From the NCBI GenBank assembly GCA_033964015.1, contig CM066912.1:23175073-23239072 (forward strand): a stretch of DNA of 64,000 bases, written 5' to 3'. Below are positions 10,773 to 22,720 of the stretch, one piece after another. The first letter of the stretch is position 1. Each line of letters begins with the position of its first letter. This stretch comes from Scolanthus callimorphus (taxonomy: Eukaryota; Cnidaria; Anthozoa; Actiniaria; Edwardsiidae). A program made the position numbers and the translations under genes. Under the pieces are notes generated by a model. It was given only the letters and a program-made list of their open reading frames with translations, searched no databases and had not been told where the DNA came from.

Positions 10773-11541
10773 TAGGGACGTGTCATTATCTATCGGGGGG
10801 GAGGGCTACCATTTTTTTAAGCAAGGCTCCAACATTTTTCTTTCGTTGCGCGCGAGGCGCGCCCAAATTTTGATAAACGTATTTCATCAAGCCTCAGAGA
10901 AAGGGTAGATGAACATTACGTTTTTCGTGTATAGTAAACAAAACCTTTCAGCAGCCCAGGAAATGCGCTACCTCAACTACATAGGTTAGATTAAAGCGTC
11001 TATTGATGATCGAACCTGTAGGTTATATTTATTCATGCGCGCAACTGCGTGCCGCAAATGACGAAATTATTATTATTCATGTGCGTGAAGCGCGGCCGAA
11101 ATGACGAATTTCTATGAATTTCTATGCTTGTAACGTCGAACCCACGCTTACCTTAGGTAAGGGTTCTTCTTTCGAACATAGTGACTGCGCGGCAGGCCTA
11201 TCACTGCAAGGTATTTTTTTGGGGGGGTATTTTTTACTCCTTCTTATAAGCGGCGCGAGGGTTGTGTCTTCGTTGCGCAAGTTCTCAAAGAGTATATAAG
11301 ACTGTTAGATGTCATTGTTTATGCGCGCGAAGCGCGGCGAAATTGTTATTATGTATTGAAGTTAAGTAGAAAAATGCAAATGACAGAGAAGTTGCTGAAA
11401 AAAATCATTGGACCCTGCCCCGAATAGGAGTGAAAAAAATTTGGACCCTCCCTTTAGACACGCGAAAAAAATTAGGACCCTCCCCACAAAAATAGGAGCC
11501 CCCCCCCCCCCCCCCCCCGAAAAATGATGACACGTCCCTTT
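10773..11541. mobile_element. 769-base element with AGGGACGTGTCAT ends
   Basis: The left end AGGGACGTGTCATTATCTAT followed by a G-run pairs with the right end poly-C plus GAAAAATGATGACACGTCCC. It separates the GCAGCTCTTTCTT block from the CAGTCTCC..ATTGCTTTTCATTTG block, which are nearly adjacent in unit A and at 14700-14760. Small internal frames are not recognisable. It is a non-autonomous DNA element. Confidence 0.7.
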
Positions 11542-12239
11542 CAAAACGACAGTCTCCCGTGCAAAATTGCTTTTCATTTGTTAAATGCGGTTTATATTTT
11601 CCGCTTTTCGAGAGGTATTTTGTTGGTGATCTTTCTTGCGCAAAATTAGACGCTTGATCTTGGAGAGCGGAATTTTTAATGACCTACGCCTTTTTTTTTG
11701 TTGTATGTTTCAACTTCGCAAAAATGCCTCTGCACATAAATGTTACTTCCCTCGCGCGTATGTGGGAGAAAATGGCTTGTGGTTGGTTGGTTTGTGAGCG
11801 AGAAAAAACAAAAATCAATTTATAAGCTTTTTCACGACACCGCGGCATGAAAATAACATGCATAGTCTCTGGAAAGCTCATTCACTAAATGTACCACTGA
11901 TACTCTTCGAAAATCTATTTTGAAATATTTGCCGGAAATCGTTTTTATTTTCTGTCAAAATTGTAGGAAATGTTGTGAGTTTAAGACGCTGTGTTTAGAA
12001 AATACTCGTGAAGCGCGCGCTGTTTTCGTAGTCTGTAACAGTGACGTCATTCTTATAATGTTATAAAATAGCGAACAATTCAAACAGGGGTCTGGATGTC
12101 GGTTGTCGGTTAAAATTGGCGGCCTTTGTCGGTGATCGGTAAAACTAAGTTAATAATCAACCTCGTAAAGAAACTATGAAAATATGAGCAATAAAAGTGT
12201 GTATTTATTATTAGTTCACACGCATGACTAACCACAAGT

Positions 12240-12700
12240 CTGGGGGGGGGGGGGGGGGGGGCTCCCATATCTTTTGGTCAGGGATGATCGTCGGAAATGT
12301 TCAGTTTCACCCCTAAAAGATCAAACATGGCGTGGCTCAAATACTTTTTTACCCTAAAAGCCCCAACATTACCCTAAAAAGATGAGGCCTTTGTGCCAAG
12401 TAGGCGCAAAGGAGACGGGTAATAGGTAAAAAGATACCCATCAAGAAATTTCCGTGTTTGACTAAAATGCTGCCTTTAATGTTGTCTAATTTATCGTCCT
12501 CATCGAGTAATATAATCTCTCTTTCTTGCGTGGATTTTTAGAAACACCATCGTGAGAAACAACATTTTGGACACATATTTCGGCCCTTAAAGATACCAAT
12601 CTCCCTAAATGTATTGAAGATCAAGAACAGCCCTCAATGAGACCAAACCCCAGCGATTTTAACCCCTAAAAGATACGACGATCATCCCCTACCAAAGAAT
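12240..12700. repeat. dispersed repeat with poly-G tract
   Basis: Starts in a run of about 19 G and contains GATGATCGTCGGAAATGTTC, CACCCCTAAAAGATCAAAC and ATACTTTTTTACCCTAAAAG. Related copies, often in the other orientation and likewise ending in a long C/G run, are at 105-250, 2283-2410, 11400-11540 and 17850-18240. Confidence 0.6.
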
Positions 12701-13680
12701 ATGGGAGTCAATGAGGGATTCTGGAGCGGAGTGGATAGCTTTTTTAACTCGGTGCCGGAGGTAAGGCCATTTGTTATTTGTGATAAAATGATGGAAATAA
12801 GTTTGAACTGCTTTTTGTGAGTCGTGCAAGTAATATCAATAATTTGCCTGCCCATACCCATACCAATGCAAATTCAGCATTTGCTTGACTCGAGGAAAAA
12901 GAAAAAATAGGACCATACTTCCAGACAAAGAGCTGAAGCGTCGTATGGCGACCGTACGGTTCTTACGCCCACGCCAGAGATTTCAGCCCTGACAGTCGCT
13001 ATCCTGGTGTTGAATTGCTCAGTAGCTAGACACCTATGGGTGAGAGTACGCCCGGCCACCAGACCATATAAGGACGCCCCTTGTACCGTTAGTGAGCAAT
13101 CAACTAATAAATTATGCATCACCAACGTATTTATAGGCCTGAAGAGTGTGTTAGAGATCCATGTGGGACACGTTGTTGGTTTCCTTTTTAACTTGTAGTA
13201 GCTTATCTCACGATAATGCAGACATGTTTTTCTCAGTTGTCGTTTAGCATGGTTTTACTCATATTCCAATAGTAAAGCATTACATTGACACGGGAATGAG
13301 TTTCTTTTTTAAGTTGTTCGTTTGCACATGCGCGCACACGTCATCTTGTCTAATTTCATTTCCGTGAAAAGAACCATTAATCCCCTGAAAGATCATCCTA
13401 AGGATGCCTAGAGTGTCAGTTGTACTTATGGAAATTCAGTAATCTCTTGTAATTTGAACGGAATTCACCTGGTTTACTACCAGGCGCAGAAAAGTTCAAA
13501 AAAGCACTCGCTATTTCTCAGAATAAACTTTTTATTTAATAAACTGGCTGGAATAATTTGCAAAAATGTAAGTAGCCGGTAACCACTTTTGTTAATCAGT
13601 ATTTCTTATCCAAGTTTGTCGGTAGCTATTCGGTAACTTTTATGCCCATTTGTCGTAATAGTCAGTAATAACCCCATCCA
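12701..13680. other. gene-free stretch inside upstream module
   Basis: No gene recognised. The open frames at 12874-13198 on both strands are short and mutually overlapping, without a known domain. This sequence has no counterpart in units A or the orphan unit, so it looks inserted. Confidence 0.4.
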
Positions 13681-13911
13681 AACCCTGATTCAAGTACGAC
13701 AACGATCCTGCCTGAGGTCATATTGTAGGCCACTTCGAAAGTGACAAAGCTAGACGAAGTGGCTTCTTCGCATCTAAGTCCTCAACCAATATCCAGTCAT
13801 CCATTTCGACAAACCCTTGGGGTGAATAATTAATTGGTTTTAATTAGTAACTTACAAGTAGATTGTTTGCAACTTTTTGTAGTTCTCTATTTTATTGGAA
13901 TTTATTTTATA

Positions 13912-14142
13912 AAGCTACGGCTAAACTAAGACGCATGTAGCGCGCAGCAACATTTTGTCCTGCATGTTTCTCCGAGTGGTTAAACTAGGAAACATCACAC
14001 GCGAAGAAACATTTCTTTGTGTCCCGGCTCCAAATTTGTCTCGCGCAACAATGTATCTCACGGCTAAAGTGGTAACTCATAAAGGAAACATGTGCCCGGC
14101 TACAATGTTGCGCACTACATGTGTCCAGTTTAGCCAGGGCTT
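13912..14142. mobile_element. MITE with GGCTAAACT ends
   Basis: Left AAGCTACGGCTAAACTAAGA with CGCATGTAGCGC pairs with the right GCGCACTACATGTGTCCAGT and TTAGCCAGGGCT. Arms are about 40 bases. It is embedded in the flank of dermatopontin-like gene 2. Confidence 0.7.
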
Positions 14143-15027
14143 AACCATAGTGTTTCTTTTGCGGGTCGCTGGAAGAGCAATGTGATACCGTAAATGTTAT
14201 ATTATTATATAGGTAAATCCATTACCCGACGAGGGAATTGCACAATAAATGCAAGTCGATATCGCCCGAGTCGCGCAGCGAGGAGGAGGTTTTATTGATT
14301 TGATAATTTAGAAAAAAGGCTTTACGCGCGCCAAGGAAGCCATTGCCAAACTGTATCTTGGTATAGCGAAGCGTCTTCGTTGACGAAAAGACGTTTTAGC
14401 ATACAGCAGTGTTATGTCAGAGTTAAAACTTCAGAAAGTAATTGTTCTCGCTTTTTCGCTTGATAGATTGAAAATTTGTCGTGTTGAAATTTAAGTTCGT
14501 GAGTGTCCGGGGTTTTCATTGAATTCTACTTTTGCAGCCATGTAATTCCACAAAAAACTCCCTCGATTTCAGCCAATCAGCAAGCGAGATAGAGTCAAAG
14601 CAGGGGTTTCTAACGATGACGATGCGAGACAGGAATCATATAGTAACTTCTTCTGAATAAACAATCTTTTCAATATCAATAGCGTCAAAACTTCGTAACG
14701 CATTCAACTCCAAGTAAACGACTACACAACCGCAGTCACCATGCTACATTGCTTTCCATTTGTTATAGCTAAATAGGTGCCTTAATAGTTTCCGCTTTTC
14801 GAGGAGGTATTTTGTTGGTAATATTTCTTACGCTAAACGCTATTGGAGAGCGGAAATTTTAAATGACTTTCGCATTCATTTATTGAAATTATCCGCCTTC
14901 GTGCTACTTTAAATTTTCCGCTTAAAATGAGTCAACTAATATTGCACCAAAGGAAAGGGTAAATAATCCGATTAACCAATGAGGGAACGTTTTGATGACG
15001 CTTTGGTGAGCGCTGAGCCACGCAATT

Positions 15028-15101
15028 GGTTATAATAGCGGACAATGCACAACAGACACTGTCGACTTTCACAAGCTTTACTGTGCACTCTTTTCTCTGC
15101 G
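15028..15101 (+). promoter_or_regulatory. TATA-like box and first exon of dermatopontin-like gene 2
   Basis: GGTTATAATAGCGGAC at 15028-15043 corresponds to GGTTATAAAAGCAGAC of gene 1. The conserved tail CTTTTCTCTGCG and donor GTAAGT (exon end 15101) are identical. The TATA is changed from TATAAAA to TATAATA. The acceptor for the next exon is ATTTCTAG ending at 16170, and the 5' UTR resumes at 16171. Confidence 0.55.
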
Positions 15102-15593
15102 GTAAGTACTTTGTTTTTTTGCTGCATCATTTTTTGGACAAGCCACCCACATATATTCAATTCTACACCAGGTAGTAGAGGGAGACTACTATTCCTGACT
15201 GTGAACTTTACTTTATTGGCTAGAACGCTTAATACGCATATTGAGCTAGTTTACAAATTATACAATTATACAATTATAATTATCCAAATAATCTTAGGTC
15301 TGTTTCAAAGGTATTCAGTGGAACCCCGATTTCACAATACCCCACTGGGGCAGCGAATTGCATCGTAATATCGGGGTATCGTTAACGATGAACGTCGGCG
15401 ATCTTGATAGAGCAAAAACGAAAATTTAATCCAGCGAAGCCATCGGTGCAAAGCCATCATAAATAACTTCCATTCCTCGTCAAATTTGACTGCCCGCACC
15501 GTAGCACATTGTTTATTATTTTCATTGTACTCAGTAATCGTTTTCTGATTGGCTCAAAGTCTACGCACAATTCTGGCAGTTTGCAAACGCCTG

Positions 15594-15715
15594 CATTATT
15601 TTCAGCGGGAACAGTTGTCTGTAGAGGTTATTGGACCGAGCCCGCACTATTTTCAGTGGAAACAGTTGTCTGTAAGGTTATTGGACCGAGTTATTTCAGC
15701 GGGTTATTTCAGAAA
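15594..15715. repeat. two-copy tandem repeat, about 60 bases
   Basis: TTATTTTCAGCGGGAACAGT and TATTTTCAGTGGAAACAGTT head two copies that each continue with GTCTGTA(GA)GGTTATTGGACCGAG. A shortened third start follows (TTATTTCAGCGGG). It lies in intron 1 of gene 2. Confidence 0.65.
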
Positions 15716-15844
15716 GTTATTTCAACGGTATTTTGTGTGAAATTACAAATGCGCGGCAAATTGTTTGTTTTGTGTCTTTGGATCTTTTCTTTTTACGATG
15801 GCTGCTCGCTTTGCGACGTGTTCGACTCAAGAAATTGAATTTGT

Positions 15845-16135
15845 GTCAGACAATGAATAATAAAACAATTATTGGATTGTATTGGACTTGATTCGTCAAG
15901 TCCTAGGTTTGTGTTATCTCAGCTTCGCTTCGGCAGATAACCCAAACCTCCGCCTTGCCAATAGACCTCCTCGGCTTGGGCTCCATATTCATATATCCTT
16001 CGGTGTGTAGCAGAAAAAGAAAGATAGAATACTCATAGGAATGCCACGTGATCTGAAATGGCAAAACATTACGCCCAAGCCGAGGAGGTCTATTATCGAT
16101 GTCATGCTCAACCTCATCCAATAATTGCTTACTGT
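15845..16135. mobile_element. palindromic element with a second MITE inside
   Basis: The outer element has AACAATTATTGGATTG at the left and CATCCAATAATTGCTT at the right, plus the GTTTGTGTTATCTCAGCTTC type core also seen at 21968-22062. Inside it, 15957-16096 is a separate MITE with AATAGACCTCCTCGGCTTGG and its inverted copy; another copy of that inner MITE is at 56787-56970. Confidence 0.65.
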
Positions 16136-17759
16136 CTATCGCCCATTTTTATTTATCTATCTATTTCTAGATCCGAATAAAAACAGCGGTGAACAGAAAC
16201 TGAAACTGAAACGATGTTACGTTTTGCACCTCTATTAATTGTGGCCCTCGCGATGTTCCTCTTCGCCGTCCATGGCGAAGCCTCTCCGAAAAGGCGGTGG
16301 CATTTTAACAACCATTTTGATCGCTCTGTGAAGTTTCAATGCCGACACGGTGAGTCAGTCGCCTTTGCCTCTACTTGCGTACCTCCGTACAGTCTCGTTA
16401 CCAGACTCTTTTCGTTTTTTTTTGAGGGCGCGCAAAGATTTGTGGGATGGTTTTAGCAGGCGCGCAGGGAGTTATGAAATAGTTTAACACGGCCCGCAGA
16501 GTTATAGGATATGCAGAGACAAATTCGGAAGCCTATCGCGCCTATCCCACAGTTCATTGCGCGCCATGTAATACTCGTTCCCAGTCCCTACGCCTCCAAA
16601 ATAATTTCTAGAGAAATCACCGCAAGAGACGCAAAAAATAACGTCTGGGTAGGAGATTGACCTCCCATATGAAACAATCCCTAACCAAAATTGTCGTTTT
16701 TCAACACCTCACGGCCAAAACCATATTTGGAATCATTTACCTTATAAGGAAGTGACAGGAGATCCTCTTTTTATGAAGAATTTCGGCAAATGTAGCAAGA
16801 AAACTGTGAAATTTTAAATGAAAACTTGCAGGAATCACAGAGACTCGAGTTCTCGCTCTGTCCACCATTGATTTTGGTTTGGTGACCACGCTAAAATACC
16901 CACAGTAGCCCGCGCGCGACTCGACCCCCTCGACCCAGGCGATTCTACGGAAGGAAATTGTAATGCCAAGTTTTTTGAACCAGAAAGCTAATCATTGTAG
17001 GCTAGGAAGCCAAAGGATAGCTTAAAATCATTTTAGGTAAATTTGCAGTCAATGTCGACCCACTGAAGTAGCCGAATCAAGCGTTTTGGTTTTCTGATTG
17101 ACAGCTAAAAATCACCAATAGCCAATCGCATGGAATTTTGAGCCCTTGCGTACGTAGCAATGCATACAGTGATAAGGTTTTCGCTGTTCATCTCTATTCC
17201 CTCTAGGTTGGATCGAGCATATCCAAGATTTACTCTACGTACAGTTCCAAATACGGAGATCGCCGCTTTGCCTTTTACTGCAAACGAACCCCTCAGTTGA
17301 ACCCAAGAGCGTGTTCGTGGGAGCCGTTTTATGTTAACGACTGGATGGTAGGCTGGATTACACTTGTCCACAATCGGGTATTCTGGTTGGAGTCCGAAGT
17401 GCTCACGGAAATCGCGCGGAAGACAGGCAAGTATTTCAGTACTATCAGGTCAGGGAGCGTATCATTCAAAAAGATCCCACGGAAATTCCGGTTGAAATAA
17501 AAGTACAATCATGTTCTGGCTATTCCATTGGAGCGAGTGAATAAACAGAGTTTGTCTCGCCGTCCTAGGCGATAAACTGATCGAAATGTAGAAATGGTTT
17601 GCACCATAACCAGCCATAGAGGGCCTTGCACCTGAATGGCTTCCCTTTTTACAGTTGCACACAGCTCTGGCTTGTGACTTACTGACTACCATTTAGCGAC
17701 AATGACTATCGCAAGCTACACCGGAACCAAAAACAAAAACAAGTAACAGGTGACGGATC

Positions 17760-18240
17760 TAGAAATTTCTGAGGGGGAGGAGGGGGGGGGGGGGGGCGGA
17801 TAGTGAAAATATGGGATACACTATACATATGGGAAATATGGGATACACTATCCCGGGGAGGGACTCCCATATTTTTTGGGCGGGGGTGCTCGTCGTACCT
17901 TTTAGGGTTTAAAATCAGGCCTCTGGTACCTTTTAGGGGGTAAAATTCGAACGTGTATTTTTTTCCAGATAGGTACCTGTTAGAGGTCCGTTCTAGGAAA
18001 TCAAGCAAATCGCACTTGTTGGTAGCCTGAATTTCAGACGTATTTTCCCTCGTAAAAAATACGCGACAAAATTACGAGGGAAAATCACTAAGCGACGCCA
18101 TGTTTGGTACCTTTTAGGGGTCAAAATCAACTAAGCGACGCCATGTTTGATACCTTTTAGGGGTGAAAACGAAAGTTCCCGACGAGCACCCCCCCCCCCC
18201 CCCCCCCCCCCCGGGTGCACTATTCGCTAATACACAATGT
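17760..18240. repeat. dispersed repeat with poly-G and poly-C tracts in intron 2 of gene 2
   Basis: Contains several copies of GGTACCTTTTAGGGG, a G-run at about 17775-17796 and a C-run at 18189-18212, and a hairpin at 18041-18087 (TATTTTCCCTCGTAA with its inverse). The intron 17427-20477 is otherwise repeat-derived. Confidence 0.6.
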
Positions 18241-18479
18241 ATACGACAACTTGAGAATGCGAGAAAATCCAGAATTTTGGCACCAAAAACTAAAAACGAT
18301 ATTACAACAAATGGGCATGGGCGATATCTGGCAACCAACAAGCAAATATGGGCATAAGGTTGCCGATTAAATACACCGTCCAAATAATTCAACAAAGACT
18401 TGAGATATCTATATATTACTACCGTAAGGAAAATCGTGTCGACACTCGCTCCGCTCAGCCCTGAAGCTGTGCCGCCAAA

Positions 18480-19040
18480 AGAAGTTCGCAAACCCGAAGG
18501 GAAGGTGGAAATCTGGACCATGAGCGTGTTTTTGTTGGAAAAGATTCACCTCGGGCTAAGTTCTAATTCAAGCGATTTCTTAAGCGAGGGACAAAGCCGC
18601 CATCGCCGCCATGTTGAATTCTCCCACAGAAACTAAAAAAGAACTCGGTTCGCGCAGCCGAAAGCACCATTGACATTCAAACCTAAATGGTTCTCTTACA
18701 GATTACATACAGGAATGTGCAGGGATAATTCTAGCTTGAAAGATTTGAGCTGAGAAAAATTTTCATTCAAGTTTCAACAAACGTACACACTACATTGCTT
18801 CCCTCGGAGCACGCGCTAAGTCATGCTAAGTCGAAATGACACATTTACAAACAAGGTCCGTGAAAGTCATGAATAATTTTCTCTAAGTATAAATCCTGAC
18901 GGCTCTATCGCAAACGAAGGACACAATCCCGAAGAGAAAGAGGAAATCCCTCCAGTGGGCATATGTTTTTGTTGGAAAAGATTCACTTTGGGCTAAGTTC
19001 TAATTCAAGCAATTTTTTAAGCGAGGGATAAAGCCGAAAA
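18480..19040. repeat. direct repeat pair
   Basis: TTTTGTTGGAAAAGATTCAC with GGGCTAAGTTCTAATTCAAG and AAGCGAGGGA at about 18530-18600 recurs at 18965-19035 with about 10 percent change. The upstream segment GAGGAAATC/GGTGGAAATC is also shared. Spacing is about 435 bases. Confidence 0.65.
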
Positions 19041-19479
19041 AATAAATAATATAAACTAAAAAAAATTATTAGTCCTTAGAGACCATTTTTACTTGACCTG
19101 TTCTTCTCTCCCCTCGCTGAGATATGATAAACATACAAACAATTCCGAAGTCAAATTGCGCTTTCGATTTTCACGGGTTCTTTGACCGATTTGAGAGACT
19201 GACGCACGCGTGATTTTGTCAAACCAAGCAGGGAGACCAGTGCAAAAAAAAAAATCCTTTTGGGCTCACTTCATTTATTTCGGCATGGTGGGACGGGTAC
19301 TCATGCTGATGGGAGGTTATTAGTAATGTAAATCCAGCAGTTTATGGAAGGGGGAAATCATGAACCCCTCCCCACATCCATATGGCCATTGTGATTTTTT
19401 TTCCCGTTTTTTTTAAACAGAGAACACTTTTAGTAAATTTCCCCCTTACACTCCGTGAATTTTTCACGGGCATCAGCTA

Positions 19480-20070
19480 GTTGAATTTCAACGCTGGATG
19501 ACAGAAATCAATTTAGACAAGGAAAGAGCAGGGGCAGAAAAATAAATTGAGAACATATAGAAAATTCAAAACAAAGTATAAGTTAGAACCCTACCTAAAC
19601 CCAGGTCACCAATCATAGCCATAGAATTTCATTAACGAAATTAAGACTTAGTATCACTGTCTAGAAATTGAAACTGGGCGCTATAAAAGACCCTACAAAC
19701 CACCCAGCGAAAGAATTTGCCAAATTTGCCACGAAGAAGTGGAAGATGAACAACATTTTCTGACCCACTGCAAAATATATAAAGATAAGTGCGATGAGCT
19801 AATTCGAAAAACAGAGGAAATAGAAAATGTGAAATTCCAAAAATTGTCTGACAAAGTCTACTTTCACTTTTTGATAAATTACTCAGTAAAATACGAAAGC
19901 ACAAAAAGCTATTGCAAAATTTGTACATGAGTGCTTCCTCCTCCGGAAGACACTATAATTACATAGCAATAATTATATCTCTTTTTAATAAGTTTTATTT
20001 GGAACTACCAATCCATGTACTATTTTATACGATGCCAAATAAAAAATATCTGTCTGTCTGTCTGTCTGGG
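19480..20070 (+). mobile_element. LINE 3' end: reverse-transcriptase C-terminal remnant
   Basis: Broken frames spell the tail of a non-LTR reverse transcriptase: K-L-R-T-Y-R-K-F-K at about 19537, then L-E-I-E-T-G-R-Y, P-S-E-R-I-C-Q-I-C and E-D-E-Q-H-F-L-T-H-C, a C2HC-like terminal motif common in animal LINEs, with the last frame closed at 19930. It ends with AATAAAAAA and a (TCTG)n tail at about 20050-20067, a typical LINE 3' terminus. Several stops upstream show it is dead. Confidence 0.75.
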
Positions 20071-20129
20071 ACGAAAATTTTTCAAATTGTCCTTCAGCAA
20101 ATGTAAATGTATTGAGAAAATCTCCCGAG

Positions 20130-20192
20130 AAAGCCCCCCCCCCCCCTGCGCCCCTGAGTATAAAGACCCCCCCCCCCCCCCCCCCCCCCCTG
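20130..20192. repeat. poly-C tracts
   Basis: Two C-runs (about 14 and about 25 bases) separated by a short duplicated unit TGCGCCCCTGAGTATAAAGA, which recurs directly after the second run. Confidence 0.8.
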
Positions 20193-21578
20193 CGCCCCTG
20201 AGTATAAAGACTTGGCTATTCAGGCTGTACCCCGCTCCCGTGTTCAATGTTGTAGGGGGAACGGGGTATCAACGATTCTTCTTTCCGCGCCGCTGTAGAT
20301 ATATAAAATACATGAAAGCGCAAATTGTAGCCCAGGAAAAATAAAATTCAAAATATATGCGGATATTTTCAATACTTCTTTAGGTCATTTTCCCTCAAGA
20401 ATGTTGTTCGCGTGACGTCGTTATGTCGCTAGTGTGCTTCAGGCATTACGTTCACCAGTTATTTATTCCAATTTTAGGCGTCACAATTTCAAGTGCTGCC
20501 TTCTCAATAGTCACTACAAGCTGGGAAGTTGTGCTAAGACATTTTACGTGCACGACTTGCGCGGAAGGATGCTATATGACGTCCGTCGTGGCTCCTACCT
20601 TGTCGGGGCTAAAAGTTACCATAGCAACAAGAAAGAGTGAGTACTAAGCCCTTTTGGTCTGTTTGCCGGCTTCTCCATGGAATTCCTGTAGCTCTCCCGT
20701 GGTTTAATCAGGATTCCTGTGGCTCTCCCGTGGTTTCGGGATTCCTGTGGCTCTATGGAATTTCCTGTGTTAGTCTCTAGTTTCCCGGGCTAAAACGCCA
20801 AAAATCAAACAATCAGCAGCCCCGTCGAGAAATCAACGTCGTTTTTCAACACTTCTCACGGCCCAAAACTTATTTACAGCGTTTAGCGCAAACTAGAGAC
20901 TGTCTATTTTAATCACTATTGAATTAACCCTACAGTGGCCGATCCCGTCTTCGCTTGATCAATGTCGAAACAATGGGAAGTTTTCCCTATGGAATTCAAA
21001 ATGTCCGAGCAACAAATTCGAAATTCGAAGATTTTCAATGAATTCTTCAGCTTTTTCTGACGAAAATATAAAACCCATATACTATGGGGCAACGTCTAAC
21101 ACCTTCCCTGCAATCGGTGTATTTTCCATGCTCTATGCCAAAGCAATACATTTTGGTTGTCCGACGTAGCAACAGTAACTAGGGAGTAGAACAATGAATG
21201 CGGGATCGGTGAATTTGGACTTTCCTTCACAGGGACCGCCGCTGGCGTTTCAAGTATTGCCAGGTGATAAGGAAGTGACTGGAACTCGACACAACCAAGA
21301 TATTTGTTGCCATACCACTAGGACCTACTTTGTAAATAAGAGCTTAATTAAAAGTTGCTTGGAAAAATGTATCTGTTTCTGGACCATTAGCCAATCAGGA
21401 AAGGAAGCCATTCAACAACAACCAACCAGAAGGTGAAGTAAGCCAGATTTACTGTTTGGTCATGACGTGGTCAGCATGCATTGCGGCGCGTTTTGATTTG
21501 TGATCGCAATTCGATTGGCTGAATGAGACAAAGACTTTGCTTTCGACCAATAGAAAGGCTGTCTAGCTTACTTTTTTT

Positions 21579-21656
21579 GCTAGCAGAGGCCTCTTTTCTC
21601 TGTATTTCGCTGGCTGAGGTTCGCGAAATGCAGAGAATGAAGAGGCCTCTGCTAGC
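21579..21656. repeat. hairpin GCTAGCAGAGGCCTCTT
   Basis: Perfect or nearly perfect inverted arms of about 30 bases (GCTAGCAGAGGCCTCTTTTC and CTCTGCATTTCGCGAA) around a short loop. It adjoins the left end of the 21663-22536 element. Confidence 0.65.
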
Positions 21657-21662
21657 AGGGAA

Positions 21663-22536
21663 AGGCGAACCAGCCTAAAAACCTCATGCGTGAATTGTTG
21701 TTCTCAATGTAAGCTTGTAGAAAGGAAAAACTACTATTTGTCAGGTGTCAATATTTTCGTGAAATTCTGAAATTTGGTCAGTGCATGGAGACACATTTGT
21801 CCTGGCCGCTGCCATGGTTTTGAGGATGTTCCGAAAATGATCTCTTCCAAAGCGCTCGCGGAGGCCCCCGTAAAGGAAGTTGCCCGTCTTCTCTCTCGAC
21901 TTCTTCTTTCGCCCAAAACACGAAAATAATGACACAAATAATTAACACTTATTGGATGAGATTGAGCATGATAGTGAGATTTGTCAACGCCGAGGTTTGT
22001 GTTATCTGCCGAAGCGAAGCTGATAACACTAACTCGAGGCGTTGACAAATCTCACTATCATGCAAAAACCGAATTCAATAATTGTTTTATTATTCAGCAA
22101 CCAGGAGTCTTACCTCTAAGCGAAGTCGATGATGAGGCCTTGATGAGGTTTTTTAACTTTAGCTTACATTTATTATTTTCCTCTTCGTATTCAATTCAAA
22201 TAACCATAGTTGAGGTCTAGATATCCTGAGCAATGATCTCTCGGCAAAAATCATAACAGATTCGACGAGAATATTGGCAAAATTTGCTTTCGCTACCGAA
22301 TTGAAAACCAACATGGCGACCAAACCAATTGGCTTGCGTTATGACGTCATTACAGTGCATCAATCCTAATGTCTGTAGTATGACGTCACGCACTGCGCGC
22401 CAACACGATTTCGTTGCGTACTATTAACCAATCAGAATCGAGATAGTTGCATGGCTGAATAATAATAGTATTTACTACTTCTACAAACTTTATTGAGAAC
22501 ACAATTTACACAAGAGGTTTTTAGGCTGGTTCGCCT
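21663..22536. mobile_element. 874-base element with AGGCGAACCAGCCTAAAAAC ends
   Basis: The left arm 21663-21735 (AGGCGAACCAGCCTAAAAAC ... TTGTTCTCAATGTAAGCTTG) is inverted at 22470-22536. The interior holds a hairpin at 21968-22062 and the phrase CCGAATTCAATAATTGTTTT, also present at 40531. A further block, ACCAATCAGAATCGAGATAG at about 22429, recurs at 40737. It looks like composite nested non-autonomous DNA elements. Confidence 0.65.
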
Positions 22537-22720
22537 ATGCTCCAATGTTTAACTAAAGACTTGTAATAAAACGTAAAAAAATAACTTATAAACATATCAT
22601 GTTTTTTTGCGCACAACTTATGGAAATGGCTGTACGTTCTCTTTCATTCTCTTGCAATTTCATGCTGGCGCGTGAGCAAATCGATGCGTGGTTTTTACGA
22701 GACCAATCGAGTGGGTGGAG

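Larger units (their letters stand above)
9710..11690. repeat. upstream module, orphan middle unit
   Basis: Second copy of the module described at 1600. The blocks are 9710-9800 and 9935-10045, then insertions, then 10570-10770 (ATAAAACCAGCCGAGC, CAAAACTTCGTAACGCATTC), then the 769-base element, then 11545-11650 (TTTTCCGCTTTTCGAGAGG). It is followed directly by the next unit at 11695 with no first exon or gene copy, so it is a promoter-flank duplicate without its gene. Confidence 0.6.
11695..15030. repeat. upstream module, unit leading to gene 2
   Basis: Third copy of the module: 11700-11790, 11925-12055, 13685-13910 and 14600-14890 carry the blocks in order and end at the TATA box and first exon of gene 2. 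A large interruption (12060-13680) contains the dispersed GGGGTGAAA / poly-G repeat and unidentified sequence; a MITE sits at 13912-14142. Confidence 0.6.
16214..21278 (+). pseudogene. dermatopontin-like secreted protein, gene 2 (frame broken)
   Basis: Paralog of gene 1 with the same four-exon plan: 16214-16349, 17207-17426, 20478-20636, 21233-21278. Exon 1 encodes a signal peptide and the basic site K-R-R before W-H-F-N-N. Exons 3 and 4 are intact (DRRHNFKC, DRRWRFKYC, stop at 21276). In exon 2 there is a net +4 relative to gene 1 just after the acceptor (GGATCGAGC against GGAGC) and a one-base loss at GACTGGATGG (about 17342), so the stretch between the two is out of frame and meets a TAA; downstream the frame is restored. 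Exon 2 ends in a GC donor (GACAG, gcaagt). It may be a young pseudogene or carry assembly errors. Codon-level similarity to gene 1 is high elsewhere. Confidence 0.75.

Noticed and set aside
12874..13198. Overlapping frames on both strands
   Set aside because: No known motif and no paralogous counterpart; likely chance in inserted sequence.
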